Shown here piece after piece: positions 47,698-58,500 of a stretch of 64,000 bases of DNA (positions are counted from its first letter, which is position 1; every line of letters begins with the position of its first letter). Both the position numbers and the translations under genes were made by a program. Under the pieces are notes generated by a model. It was not told the origin of the DNA, searched no databases, and saw nothing but the letters and a program-made list of their open reading frames with translations. Source of the DNA: Psychrobacter nivimaris (GTDB lineage: Bacteria > Pseudomonadota > Gammaproteobacteria > Pseudomonadales > Moraxellaceae); assembly GCF_009812035.1 (NCBI RefSeq), contig NZ_VZIZ01000003.1, positions 49,381-113,380 of the forward strand, read 5' to 3'.

Positions 47698-49356
47698 TTA
47701 TTGCTCAGTATATAAAGTAGGTAATTGAATGTCAGCGGCATTGAGATAAGCATTAAAAGCAAGTGGCGTACCACAGCTTTGCATAAGGGCAGCCAATGAT
47801 TGTACATAGTCATTAGCAGCTTGTGCTTGCTCAGTACGTGCCTTCAGCGATTGCGTCTGCGCTTGCACCACGTCAACCGTGGTATTTACACCTTCTTGTA
47901 ATCCTAAGCGTCGTAGTCGTAATACTTCTGCTGCCAAATCAACATTGCTTTGCAATGCCTGATAGCGTGATTGAGCATTATTGACATCGTGCCAGTTTTT
48001 TTCTACCAGTAGCAATAAATTGTCACTGACTTCAATCTCAGAGAGATCGGCCTGACGTATTTTGGCACTACTGGATGCTAATGATGCGGCTTTATCGAGT
48101 CCGCCCCATAGCTTCCAACTGGCAGATATACCAGCGACCCAGCTTGGATCTTTCTCCACCTGACCATAACCGTATAGCAATACCGTAGGCTTGTAGCCCG
48201 TATCTGATAGCGCATGTAACTGCTGAGCCTGTGCCCGCTTGGCTGCAACTTTTTGCAGTCCAGGATGGTTGTTTAGTGCCAAGTCCTGAAAGTAGCTCAC
48301 ATCTGGTAGAGGGCGACTAGAGACAAACAAGGGTGTGGTTGGCTTGATGCGATAGTCAGTACGTAGTAGACGCTGTAGCGCAATCATAGCTAGGCGCGCG
48401 TCATTATTCGCATTGACGGATTCACTTTTGGCATCCGCAAGCGCAGACTGTGCTTCTAGTCTATCGACACGTGAGATAAAACCTTCTTCAAACAGACGCT
48501 CGGCCATATGGTCGGTCTGCTGCAATGTATCGTAAGCGTCTTCTCGTAAGTAAGCGGCGATAATCGCTAACTGTGCCTTAAAATAACGCTCAATTAACGT
48601 ATTATAAAGCTCATTTTTATCCAGTACGCTATCAGCCATCGCTTCTTGTGTACGTGCATCCGAGGCGCCAGTCAATGCGTCTGTACGTCCAGCAGTATAA
48701 ATAGGCCAAACGACTCCAAGACCTGCACCCGATGTAGAGCCTGAGCGCTTGAGGTTATAGGAGTCGGGTATACGCTCACCGACCAGCTCACCAAAGTCTG
48801 GTAGGTCTGCCGTAGGAGGGACTATGTTATCTACGCCATTGTTTACTTCGTTGACGATACCGCTTCTGAGAGAGGATAAATCTATATCCTCGTCTAAGTG
48901 ATAGGCACTGGCAGATACTCGAGCAAATACGAGTGGATTGTCGATAGTTCTGAGCGCGTCAGTTTGGTATTCGCTAGCAGCAATCGCTGCTTGATTGGCA
49001 GCAATTTTAGGTGATACTTGTACCAGAAGCTGCTGCGCTTGCTCTAAGCTCAAAAAGCTTGAGACGTCTAGTGCGTAGCTGTTATCGACTGCTTTATGTG
49101 TAATAGGGTCAACAAGCGTAGACAGTGCCTGCGACTCAGCGTCTTGAGGGTTTGGTACTGTATGAAAAGGCGCTACAGCTGGTCTATTATTATCAGTTGG
49201 ACTATCAGTATCTATGATTTGTGTCACAGCCACTGGTGTAACATCATCTGACGCTTCTATACTGTCAGCGTCAGTGCTCGCGTAAGTCATGACAGGCACA
49301 CTCATGACTGCAACTGTCATCATAGCAGTCGGTAGCGCTGATAAAATGAATTTCAT
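47698..49356 (-). CDS. TolC-family outer-membrane channel protein
   Basis: This 552-residue exported protein has a signal peptide (to about 26, MTYA/S) and two outer-membrane efflux protein repeats. The helical barrel segments include LSLEQAQQLLVQVSPKIAAN, LFEEGFISRVDRLEAQSALA and LGLQEGVNTTVDVVQAQTQ, in which GxxxxxDxxxAQ marks the TolC family. The extra 80 residues between the signal peptide and the first repeat are low-complexity and acidic. First gene of the export operon on the minus strand. Confidence 0.88.
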   Translation of the reverse strand: MKFILSALPTAMMTVAVMSVPVMTYASTDADSIEASDDVTPVAVTQIIDTDSPTDNNRPAVAPFHTVPNPQDAESQALSTLVDPITHKAVDNSYALDVSSFLSLEQAQQLLVQVSPKIAANQAAIAASEYQTDALRTIDNPLVFARVSASAYHLDEDIDLSSLRSGIVNEVNNGVDNIVPPTADLPDFGELVGERIPDSYNLKRSGSTSGAGLGVVWPIYTAGRTDALTGASDARTQEAMADSVLDKNELYNTLIERYFKAQLAIIAAYLREDAYDTLQQTDHMAERLFEEGFISRVDRLEAQSALADAKSESVNANNDARLAMIALQRLLRTDYRIKPTTPLFVSSRPLPDVSYFQDLALNNHPGLQKVAAKRAQAQQLHALSDTGYKPTVLLYGYGQVEKDPSWVAGISASWKLWGGLDKAASLASSSAKIRQADLSEIEVSDNLLLLVEKNWHDVNNAQSRYQALQSNVDLAAEVLRLRRLGLQEGVNTTVDVVQAQTQSLKARTEQAQAANDYVQSLAALMQSCGTPLAFNAYLNAADIQLPTLYTEQ

Positions 49357-49884
49357 AAGTCACATAAGCCATTAATTAGAATGTAAGGTATTATAAAATA
49401 AGGAACAGCCCCGATAGATCTCATTGCTCAGGATATAAAGTTGCTGAACTATTATAGACTATTTGCCAGCTAGCGAAAGAATGATGCTTAAATAAATCAT
49501 TCATATTCTAATATAAAAATACGTCTATATTAAAAGTGCTAACAAGCGGTCATTCGTCATAAGAGGTACACTGTAGAGCCACAATGGTGACGGGTCAATG
49601 CTCAGTATTTTGTTGTTTTCTATTGTGTGACTAGTAGCAGTATGATAGAGGTCTGATTTAATTTTTAAATATCTGTTTATAAGTAACAACATAGCCAATA
49701 AAGCGTTTTAGATTCAAGCGATTTAGTTTTAAATAGTTTTTGTTTTTAATCTTATTATGAAAGCATTTAGGCAGTAATTAACAAATAAAAAATGCTCAAT
49801 AAGTAGCAATTAATAAGAATCAGTCAATGAATAGTCACTAAATGGCTATTAAGTAGAATAAATAATATTAGTAGAGGGTGTGTC
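49357..49884. other. Intergenic region upstream of glpK, nothing seen
   Basis: A 528-bp AT-rich divergent spacer between the TolC-type gene and glpK. No coding remnant, hairpin terminator, RNA gene or clear operator was found by eye. It should carry both divergent promoters. Confidence 0.5.
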
Positions 49885-51495
49885 ATGGCAGGGTATATTT
49901 TAGCGTTGGATCAAGGGACCACATCGAGTCGAGCGATATTGTACGATGATCATGCGCGTCCTATCAAAATGGTACAACAGCCAACGACGCTGCAAACACC
50001 AAGAGCTGGATTCGTTGAACAAGATGCACAGCAGATCTGGCAAACTCAGATTAGCTGTGCACATGATGTTATTAATCGGGCAGGGCTGCTTGCCACTGAC
50101 GTTACCAGTATCGCAATTACCAATCAGCGAGAGTCGATTGTGATGTGGGATAAGCAAACTGGCAAGCCACTGGCTCCTGCCATCATTTGGCAGGACAGGC
50201 GTACCGCAAATTACTGTAAGACGCTCGCTGCTGAAAGTGCTAGCAATAGTATGAATGACCCTGTGCATCCGGGTGTTGATAGCGTCAACATGGCACATGA
50301 AGTTCAGCGTATTACAGGCCTGCGTTTAGACCCGTATTTTAGTGCCAGTAAGATTGCTTGGTTACTCGAAAACAACCCGAAGCTGAGTGTACGAGCCAGC
50401 AGAGGTGAGATAGCGGTCGGCACGATTGATAGTTGGCTGATTTATAAGCTCACAGGCGGTGAACATGTCATTGATGTGACCAATGCTTCTCGTACATTGC
50501 TATTTGATATCCATAAGCTGGCATGGTCAGAGACACTCTGTGACCGTTTTGCTATACCTATGCATATATTGCCTAAAGTACTACCGTCCGACGGCGATTT
50601 TGGCAAAACCAAAAAAGGTCTGTTTGCAAAGCAAATACCCATTCAAGCAGTATTAGGTGATCAGCAAGCAGCGCTCTTTGGTCAAGGTTGTCTTGATGCA
50701 GGCATGGCCAAAAACACTTATGGTACAGGCTGCTTTATGCTAATGAATATTGGCCAACAGCCAAAATTGAGTGAGCATAAACTGCTAACCACCATCGCAT
50801 GGCAACGCAAAACGTCACCAATTCGTCCAGATAATTTGTCATTTGACCAAATCGTACAGTCAGGCAAACGCATGCTACAACCGCCCAAAAAGGAAGTCAC
50901 TTATGCTCTAGAGGGCAGTGTCTTTATGGCGGGGGCTATCGTTCAATGGCTGCGTGATAATTTGGGTATGATTCAGCAGAGTAGTGATGTCGAGGACCTA
51001 GCCCGTCAAGTAGACAGTAGCGAAGATGTTGTTCTATTACCGGCCTTTACTGGACTGGGCGCGCCTTATTGGCGTTCTGATATCAGCGCTAGCATCACTG
51101 GTATGAGCCGCGGTACTACTAAGGCACATATTGCACGCGCTGCATTGGAGGCCGTTGCCTATCAAACCTATGATGTGCTTATCGCTATGCAAAAAGACAG
51201 CCCTCATCCTTTGACTGAGCTGAGGGTAGATGGCGGCGCTGCAAATAATGATTTGCTCATGCAATTTCAGGCAGATTTGTTGGGTGTTCCGGTATTACGT
51301 CCTAGAGATACAGAGATTACGGCAAAAGGCGCAGCACTCCTCGCAGGTTTAAAGACTGGGTTATATGACGAATCGACCATGAAAGCTTCATGGCAGGTAG
51401 ATCGCGTGTTTGAACCAAGTATGTCGACTGATGCTCGTGAACAGCATCTTACTAAATGGCAACGGGCTATCAAAAGGTCCCTGATGCCGTTATAA
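49885..51495 (+). CDS. glpK: Glycerol kinase
   Basis: The 536-residue FGGY-family kinase makes sn-glycerol 3-phosphate from glycerol and ATP. Signatures are ILALDQGTTSSRAILYDD at the N-terminus, the region VEQDAQQIWQTQ, TNQRESIVMWDKQTGKPL, GTIDSWLIYKLTGG, the ATPase-fold segments GDQQAALFGQGC and TGLGAPYWRSDISASITGM, and LRVDGGAANNDLLMQFQADL. It is longer than the usual 495-505 residues because of an insert around 300-340 (MLQPPKKEVT region). No glpF or glpD is adjacent. AGAGGGTG precedes the ATG. Confidence 0.95.
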   Translation: MAGYILALDQGTTSSRAILYDDHARPIKMVQQPTTLQTPRAGFVEQDAQQIWQTQISCAHDVINRAGLLATDVTSIAITNQRESIVMWDKQTGKPLAPAIIWQDRRTANYCKTLAAESASNSMNDPVHPGVDSVNMAHEVQRITGLRLDPYFSASKIAWLLENNPKLSVRASRGEIAVGTIDSWLIYKLTGGEHVIDVTNASRTLLFDIHKLAWSETLCDRFAIPMHILPKVLPSDGDFGKTKKGLFAKQIPIQAVLGDQQAALFGQGCLDAGMAKNTYGTGCFMLMNIGQQPKLSEHKLLTTIAWQRKTSPIRPDNLSFDQIVQSGKRMLQPPKKEVTYALEGSVFMAGAIVQWLRDNLGMIQQSSDVEDLARQVDSSEDVVLLPAFTGLGAPYWRSDISASITGMSRGTTKAHIARAALEAVAYQTYDVLIAMQKDSPHPLTELRVDGGAANNDLLMQFQADLLGVPVLRPRDTEITAKGAALLAGLKTGLYDESTMKASWQVDRVFEPSMSTDAREQHLTKWQRAIKRSLMPL

Positions 51496-51742
51496 GATTG
51501 ATTTACTTAGTAAATTTATTGTGATCGTACATTTATAATTACTCAAAGTATGAGGCTGCCGTACACAAGTGTGATAAAGATACAGGCTGTAACGCAAGAT
51601 AATCGCAATACGGACACAGTTTACAAAATCGGCCTATCTGTCTTTACCTATAAATTTTTATACTTCAATTAGATTTAGTAAGACCGCTAGTTTTTAGCAG
51701 ATAAATAATTCAATAAATAATAAATAATTTAAGGACAATACT

Positions 51743-52255
51743 ATGAGTAACCATGATGCTATCGATCGCAGTGAAGTAAAACATATGTCAAAAGAGACAA
51801 AAGAAGATTTAAACGCAGACATCATTACCGGTGAGCCAGGTTCACATCCAGTAGGTACAGGTATCGGCGGTGTAGGCGGTGCAGCAGCAGGTGCAGCTAT
51901 CGGCACAATGGCAGGTCCACTAGGTACGCTAATTGGTGGTGCTATCGGTGCTATCGTTGGTGGCGGCGCAGGTCATGCAGCAGCTGAAGCCATTGATCCA
52001 ACTCACGAAGAAGCGTACTGGCGTGCAGAGTACGCAAATGCAGATTATCATAGAGAAGAATACGATTTCGACCGTGACTTGCATCCAGCATATGCAGTTG
52101 GTTATGCGAACCGTGCTCGTTATCCAGTAGATGCTCGTTTTGAAGATCATGAAGCTGACTTAGAGCGTTCATGGCATGAAGTGAAGGGTGATTCTCGTTT
52201 GGCGTGGGATGAAGCGCGTCTAGCATCACGTGACGCATGGCATCGTGTATCGTAG
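51743..52255 (+). CDS. Glycine-zipper protein
   Basis: A 170-residue protein with an N-terminal polar segment, a Gly/Ala zipper (about 34-80; GVGGAAAGAAIGTMAGPLGT and IGGAIGAIVGGGAGHAAAEA) and an acidic, aromatic C-terminal half with short repeating units (HEEAYWRAEYANADYHREEY; RSWHEVKGDSRLAWDEARLA). No signal peptide is seen. Glycine-zipper segments associate with membranes and may oligomerise. AAGGA precedes the ATG. The C-terminal half resembles stress-associated proteins seen in Moraxellaceae and Pseudomonas, but I cannot name a function. Confidence 0.7.
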   Translation: MSNHDAIDRSEVKHMSKETKEDLNADIITGEPGSHPVGTGIGGVGGAAAGAAIGTMAGPLGTLIGGAIGAIVGGGAGHAAAEAIDPTHEEAYWRAEYANADYHREEYDFDRDLHPAYAVGYANRARYPVDARFEDHEADLERSWHEVKGDSRLAWDEARLASRDAWHRVS

Positions 52256-52461
52256 TACGTGTTTTACAAGAAAGTCAGATGTTAAAAAGACTTATGAATA
52301 TGACTACTGTTTACGCAATGACTTTAATAGATAGTTAACTTAACAGGCGAACGGTCTCTTAAAAAAGCTGATAATAGATTACTATTTCGTTGCTGAAAAT
52401 AGATTGATTGTACGATTGGTTCTATTAATGACTTTGACCAGCAGTATGTATGTTATTTTAA

Positions 52462-52494
52462 AACTTCCAAAGTCAACCTTTGGAAGTTTTTTTT
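52462..52494 (+). terminator. Terminator after the glycine-zipper gene
   Basis: AACTTCCAAAG pairs perfectly with CTTTGGAAGTT around a 5-nt loop, followed by a T run. It is about 200 nt past the stop of the glycine-zipper gene and 50 nt before the next gene, so it insulates the nuclease gene. Confidence 0.85.
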
Positions 52495-52545
52495 GGCATA
52501 AAATTTGCTATGAATATAATATAATATAAGAAAAACAGGGGACTT

Positions 52546-53565
52546 ATGACTAATAATGACGGTAGTAAACAGTTTTATATTGCCACAGCTAATTTATTGA
52601 ACTTTGCTAACCCTAATCGCATTTATTATAAGAATGCCCCAGCTTATGATAATAAAGCCTATGAGCATAAGCGACGTGGTCTGACAGATCTGCTGGCTAA
52701 AGCACACGCTGATATCATTGCCGTACAAGAAGTATGGGATAGTAATGCACTAGAAGCACTAGCTGTCGCACTAGGATTCAAACCAGAGCAGGTGGTTATT
52801 CCACTTGCAAGCAATGACACTGCAAATCCATATACTCAAGGTAGAGGCGCACAGAATACACCAGCCGTTGGTATTATTAGTCGATTTGAGCAATTAGAGA
52901 CGACCTTATTAGAAGAGATTGCACCAAAAGCTGTGATTGATATCCCCGATATCGGGCCTCATCAGCATTTTAATCGTCCACCTTTGATATTGCGTGTTGA
53001 CGCATATGGTCAACCAATAACGATCATCACGGCGCATCTAAAAAGTAAACGTGCGTTTTTCTTACGTGACGAAAATGGTAACCTATTAGAAGACATGGAT
53101 GATCCAAATATCCGTATTCGTGCCAAGCTTCGCAGTTTGTGCATGCGTGCTGCAGAGGCGGCATCTATTCGTATGTCGATCATGGAACGTTTGCATCACA
53201 CGCGTGAGCCATTGATACTGCTTGGCGACATGAATGATGTGACTGGTAGCGTAACGACCCAGCTAATGACTGAGACTGGCGAGGTTAATTATGATAAAAG
53301 TATGCGTGATGTCGCACTTTTTGACGCCGCTCGTATTCAAGCTCGCTATGGTTGGATGAAAGATGTGGCTTACACCCATATTCATCAAGGTATGCCAGAA
53401 GTGATCGATCAGTTATTTGTTTCAGAAGAGTTTTTGCCTGATAGTAAGTTTTCACTTGGTCATGTTGAACGAGTCGATTATTTTAATGATCATTTGAAAT
53501 GGGACTATGACGATAGAGTGACCGATCATGGTATTATAAGGGCGAAAATAAAACTCAAAGATTAA
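52546..53565 (+). CDS. Endonuclease/exonuclease/phosphatase-family protein
   Basis: The 339-residue protein has the EEP fold pattern: YIATANLLNFANP at the N-terminus (metal Asn), DIIAVQEVWDSNALEALA (metal Glu), TIITAHLKSKRAF (catalytic His), LILLGDMNDVTGS (Asp/Asn pair) and DDRVTDHGIIRAKI at the C-terminus (Asp-His pair). All catalytic positions are present. No signal peptide is seen. The substrate (nucleic acid or phosphoester) cannot be told. It is followed by a TetR gene 236 nt away. Confidence 0.82.
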   Translation: MTNNDGSKQFYIATANLLNFANPNRIYYKNAPAYDNKAYEHKRRGLTDLLAKAHADIIAVQEVWDSNALEALAVALGFKPEQVVIPLASNDTANPYTQGRGAQNTPAVGIISRFEQLETTLLEEIAPKAVIDIPDIGPHQHFNRPPLILRVDAYGQPITIITAHLKSKRAFFLRDENGNLLEDMDDPNIRIRAKLRSLCMRAAEAASIRMSIMERLHHTREPLILLGDMNDVTGSVTTQLMTETGEVNYDKSMRDVALFDAARIQARYGWMKDVAYTHIHQGMPEVIDQLFVSEEFLPDSKFSLGHVERVDYFNDHLKWDYDDRVTDHGIIRAKIKLKD

Positions 53566-53801
53566 CTTTATAAAATTAGACGGTTAGCTCTATTAAATTG
53601 CTGAGCGTATTATTGTTTTTAACCTATTCATGTCCCTTGCTTGATGCTATACAAGCGTTTATGATGCCTCTGCATTGAATATAGTAGTGACCATATAGGC
53701 TTTATATTTTAGCCAACAGGCAACTATCCTTGATTTGAGGATAATTACTATTCGATGAAAGTTATATTTATAAAATAGGGCGTAACATTAAGAGATTTAC
53801 A

Positions 53802-54494
53802 ATGAGTGATAACAAAGACGAAAAGATCGAAGATGTGTTGGTAGATTCGGAATTGGCAAAGAAGCTTGTACCTAATAAGTTTAAGTTTACTAGCCAGCAA
53901 GGTCGTGCACGTCGTCAAAAACTATTGGCTGGTGCCAAAAAGTTGAGCGAAACACATGCTATTAACGATATTACGTTAGCAGCTGTGTGTGAAGAAGCGG
54001 GCATACCAAGAGCTTCTGCTTATCATTTCTTCCCTAATATTGAAGCAATATTTTTAGCATTACGCTTTTTAAATGCGATTGAAATATTAGAGATGGTAGA
54101 GACGGTCGATATTGGTAACTATGACAGATGGCAAGGGTATCTAACGGCGCTTATCGATCGTTGTATTACGATATTCCATAACGATGAGACCAAAGCCAAG
54201 CTTATCTATGACACCAATACACCTGATTTTGAAGGTGACAGCTTTGGTGAAGATATGGATCATCAAATTGTTGATCTGGTCTATAAGCGTTTGTCAGAGC
54301 GTTATGAGATGCCAAACTTCCATGATATCCAAGATATCTTGCTGATTGCTTATAGCATCGTAAATGCTATTTTTACGTTGTCTTATCGCCGTCATCAGAG
54401 TATTACTGAAGAGTATATCCAAGAAGCAAATACAGCATTTATTGCTTATTTACGTTGTTACCTACCAGAAAAGTTGCCACGTAAAAACCGCTAA
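53802..54494 (+). CDS. TetR-family transcriptional regulator
   Basis: This 230-residue protein has a TetR-type helix-turn-helix (about 38-82; ARRQKLLAGAKKLSETHAIN and LAAVCEEAGIPRASAYHFFP) after a 30-residue polar N-terminus. The ligand domain is not recognised. Ile-rich helices and a C-terminal basic tail follow. No gene next to it is an obvious target; the nuclease gene upstream and the exported-protein gene downstream (convergent) are the neighbours. Confidence 0.82.
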   Translation: MSDNKDEKIEDVLVDSELAKKLVPNKFKFTSQQGRARRQKLLAGAKKLSETHAINDITLAAVCEEAGIPRASAYHFFPNIEAIFLALRFLNAIEILEMVETVDIGNYDRWQGYLTALIDRCITIFHNDETKAKLIYDTNTPDFEGDSFGEDMDHQIVDLVYKRLSERYEMPNFHDIQDILLIAYSIVNAIFTLSYRRHQSITEEYIQEANTAFIAYLRCYLPEKLPRKNR

Positions 54495-54515
54495 TTGAGC
54501 TCACCTTAAACATAA

Positions 54516-54541
54516 AAAAGCCGACAAATATGTCGGCTTTT
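54516..54541 (+). terminator. Terminator after the TetR gene
   Basis: AAAAGCCGACA and TGTCGGCTTTT form an 11-bp stem around an AATA loop, with T after the stem. It lies about 22 nt past the TetR stop and, being symmetrical, may also serve the convergent gene at 54611. Confidence 0.8.
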
Positions 54542-54610
54542 TCGCGTCTAATCTTTAGCATAAGATTTGAAGTAATAGAGATTAATATTTTTAATAAAAC
54601 AGCGATTATT

Positions 54611-55387
54611 CTAACGGTTATATGTCAAATCTTGTCCACGGCAAGTATCATCGCTCGCGTCTAAAGGCGAATACTGCTTATGATAACTGACTATTGACTT
54701 CTCTAGCGCTACATTGGTCTGTGAGTCATTTGCACTGACATAAGCTTCGCGGGCCTGTTCGAGCCAGCGGTCTGCCATGCGAAAATGCATACCAGATTCG
54801 CGCCAACCTCGTGCGCATTGATTGGTTGCTGCCCAAATTAAAGCCACTTCACTAAAAGCCATCTCACGTGGTGTTGACGCTATGCCATCACCGTCTTTAA
54901 GTGCGCTTAAAGTTGCCCATAGATCAGGGCGCATCAAGGCAGAGGTAGACGGAATATCTTGATGCAAGCCCAAGTCTTGTACCGTGTCATTATCTAGCGC
55001 TTGCAATATAGGCTCTGCCATTTCTAACGCAATTTGACCCATAGATGAGCGGCTATTCATACTGTCTTGATGAATAGCATAGTTCAACCACGCTTGCGCT
55101 TTGTAAGCGAAATACTGTTGAGCTGCTGTCTTGTCTTTTTGTTGATAAGGTTTTAATTGCGTGACCATACAATTTAATAGGCGCTGTTGTTCGCTTTGAT
55201 ATCTATAAGAGCGTGCTTGAGTCTGATTATCATCATGGCAGTATTTAGCCATGCTAGTTGAGTTAGCCACTTGGACAGTCTCACTCTTAGCTAAAGCTGG
55301 CTGCATAAAGGTTAACGAGAATAAAGCTGATAGTGTAACGCATACTGAGCGCTTGAAAGGTGCTGCTTTGATGGCTGAATCAAACAT
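54611..55387 (-). CDS. Exported protein of unknown function next to the DUF11 cluster
   Basis: This 258-residue protein has a signal peptide (to about 33, ALA/K) and is otherwise helical and polar. It has a conserved-looking core (KAQAWLNYAIHQDSM; RMADRWLEQAREAY) and four cysteines in the mature part that could form disulfides (YCHDD, LLNCMV, NQCARG, DTCRGQ). It is the last gene of the minus-strand run that encodes the large barrel protein, 155 nt after its stop. I do not recognise the family. The helical repeats are reminiscent of segments found with OmpA-like proteins, which is a guess. Confidence 0.6.
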   Translation of the reverse strand: MFDSAIKAAPFKRSVCVTLSALFSLTFMQPALAKSETVQVANSTSMAKYCHDDNQTQARSYRYQSEQQRLLNCMVTQLKPYQQKDKTAAQQYFAYKAQAWLNYAIHQDSMNSRSSMGQIALEMAEPILQALDNDTVQDLGLHQDIPSTSALMRPDLWATLSALKDGDGIASTPREMAFSEVALIWAATNQCARGWRESGMHFRMADRWLEQAREAYVSANDSQTNVALEKSIVSYHKQYSPLDASDDTCRGQDLTYNR

Positions 55388-55542
55388 GGTGTAAACCTTA
55401 TGTTAAGGTAATAAACGTTGGTATTATTTACCATTACTAGGGCTGACTTAATTGTTTATTGAATGACAAAATAATTCATCATAAGACAATCATGATACTG
55501 TCATAAGATTGTACTTACGACAGTATCATTAGTATCAAATAA

Positions 55543-58500
55543 TTAAAATGCAGAATTGCTGCTTAGACGTTGGTTCTTACGCGGATCTTCACGTTTAAAT
55601 AAGTCTTCATCAAACTTAAAGCGCAATCTAAAGTAAGCACCTTGCTGAGTACTGTCGTCATAAGCAATATCTTCATCTTCAAAGCCCATGAAGTTATAAC
55701 CAAGTGATAACCAAAGGTTGGTCATTGGGCTATAACCCACTTCTGCACCAAGCATATAAGCCAAGTCATTTGCTTGATCATTCCAGTAAGTACCTGCTTG
55801 TAAACCAATATCCCAACGCTCACTGATGTCATAAAGACCGCGGCCATAAACAGCGTGAGCCGTATTATTACTAGTTAAGCTATCTGCTTCGTATTCTGTA
55901 TACTTACCAGCATAACGTCCAGACAACGTTAAAGGACGCGTAGGATGGTAATTACCATTCCATGACCAAATCATGGTATCTTTTTGGTAAGCGTCATCGC
56001 CAGTATTATTATCATCCAAACGATATTCGAATTTTGCAAGCATATCTAACTGATTGCTATCGTAGTCACGATACGCAGCACCTAGCTGAAAACGATTGAT
56101 AGTGCGATCGCCATCACTATAGTCAGTGCGTGAGTAGATATCTTTGGCTAAGAAAGTAACCTCATCAGTATAGCGATAGGCGATACCAGCACTACCAAGT
56201 AGCGTATCACTTGTTTCACCCCAACGTTTTTCAAAACGTCCTGATGCTTTATAATTCTCTTTTGCAAGATATTCAACACCGATACCTGCCGCTGTTGCAG
56301 TGTTACTTTCTTCACCTTCCAGAGATTCAACACGCTCAAATAACGTATTTAAAGTTAGCCCTTCTTGAACATACCACTTGTTTTTTAGACCAATGGCTGC
56401 TTCTGCCTCACGTGCACTGATGGCGTCACGCATGCGGTATTCGCTATAAACCTTACCATCTTTCATGTAAGTCGCGTCAAAACCAACAGTGGTACGTTGA
56501 CGCTCATCTGTATCATCAAGACCATAAGTACCAGATAGGCTGTTGATCAAATCATGACGAGCGTATAGACGACCCAAGTCCCCAAGTGCTGTCTCACCGC
56601 CGATAGAAGTTGCATTACGTGAGCTATTTTCGATATCTTGCTCATATTCTGCAAATACCAAGCTATCATTCAACTTAGGTAGACGAGAGGTAATACGAGC
56701 ACGAACAGTCGTACCTTCAATATCTTCTTCAGCGTTACTAACGCTGCTTAACGCTGACTGATTGATGATGTCATCATTAAACAGAGTGTCGTCTGTAATA
56801 TCTACAACGTCTGTCGCCGCTTGAGTATTACGTGAGGCAGCAGTCGCGTCTTGTTTATAATAACGAACCCCAATTTCACCAACGATGTTTTCACTTAAAC
56901 GATGCTCAACGCTTGCTTGCACGCCTTCGCGGCTAGCGTCAGTAGTATGCTCTTCTGTGCGTACGCCCTCAAGCTTAAGCGCGGTCTTCTTATCATTGAT
57001 AAGATGAGTAATCTCGATACCAGACTCAGTACGTCCCGCTGTTAATGGAGACGCGCCAGTAACGAAGCCTTCGTCAGCGTCATTGTAATAAGCTTTTGCA
57101 CGGGTGTTTTTCTTATCGTCATAGTCAAGCTCGATACGTAGTGCATCACCGTCAGCGTCTTGCACGTCTAGTTCATCAGCATTGATCTGATTACTAGGCT
57201 GATAATTTGGATTTTCAGCTTTGTTCATCGCATATTCAGCGACCAGCTTTAGCTTATCATTGAATTTAACAACACTGTTAACACTAGCCAACTCTTCTTT
57301 GTTCAATGGGTCATCGCTATTCACATAGCTACCACCGATGGCAACTTTATTCGTTAGTTGCTGCTTCGCTGCAATACCACCGACCAAATAATCTTCACCA
57401 CCTTCATCAACTTCTACAGTGACACGGATATAGATAGGATTGCCTTCGATATCTTGACTAGCAATCGGTGCCGTCAAGAATAAGCTACGGCTGATAGGGT
57501 CAATCTCATAGTCAGCAAAGCGAGTAAGCGTCTCACGATTGATAATAAGCCCAGGGTTGTTAGCGTCACGAGTAATAACTTCAACCGTTTCAGAGTTTTC
57601 TAATACCGCATCGAAGTTCTCAGCCAATGGATATGGGCCTGAAATGCCCAAACCGCGAGTTTCATTTACACGTTGGCTAGTACTGGTCTCTGCTAAAAAG
57701 GCAGTCACACGCGTATTATCATCTTCATACTGGGCTTTTAGGCCGGTCAAGGTACGATTGTATTGACCAAGCTTGATGCCTTCATCATTATCGATTTGAG
57801 TTTTTAGATCGCCGTACATGGCGAACGAGCGGCCTTTATCAACGCGCACATAGAGCTTGCTGGTTGACTGCGCGTCAAAACCTTTGGCTGAAGAGTCGCC
57901 GTAGACCGGATAGTACTCACCAGGCTCGATATCACGGAACAGGCGCTCGCCTTTTTTATCACTATCATATGCAAGCGTAAGCAGATAGTCACCGCGTACT
58001 TTTCCTTTGAGGAACATCGCGGCACGACCAGAAGCTGTGTAATCATCATTACCAGCAAAGTCATTTAGCTCTTGCTCAAATGCACCTTGAGCATCGGTAA
58101 TGTTGCTACCATCAAAGTCTTTTAGTGAAATAGCGCCTTCTACAATACCAACAGCAAGTAGTGGACGTAGTTGAGCGGTGAACTGTAATGGAATGATTTG
58201 TTTGCTGCTACCAGTGTCAATTACTAGCTCGCCCTTACCTGGTACGCTTGGCGCGGTGACGGGTATCAGTAGCTCACCACCGGATACGATTACTTGAGTA
58301 CCAGATTGGTCTTTACTGCTGTCATTAAGGTTAATACGACCAATATTGGTATCGATAGTAATCGGAGTTGATGCAATATATGGACGACCATCACGATCTT
58401 TTAGACTAATGACTACCTGATATTCACTAATACCGTCAGCTGGTACAAGGCTGTCTTGGGTGCGATAGTCAATCGCTTGCAAGCTATCAGGAGCAAGCAC

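Noticed and set aside
49357..49884. Possible small RNA or coding remnant upstream of glpK
   Set aside because: No hairpin-plus-T structure and no frame with family similarity was found.
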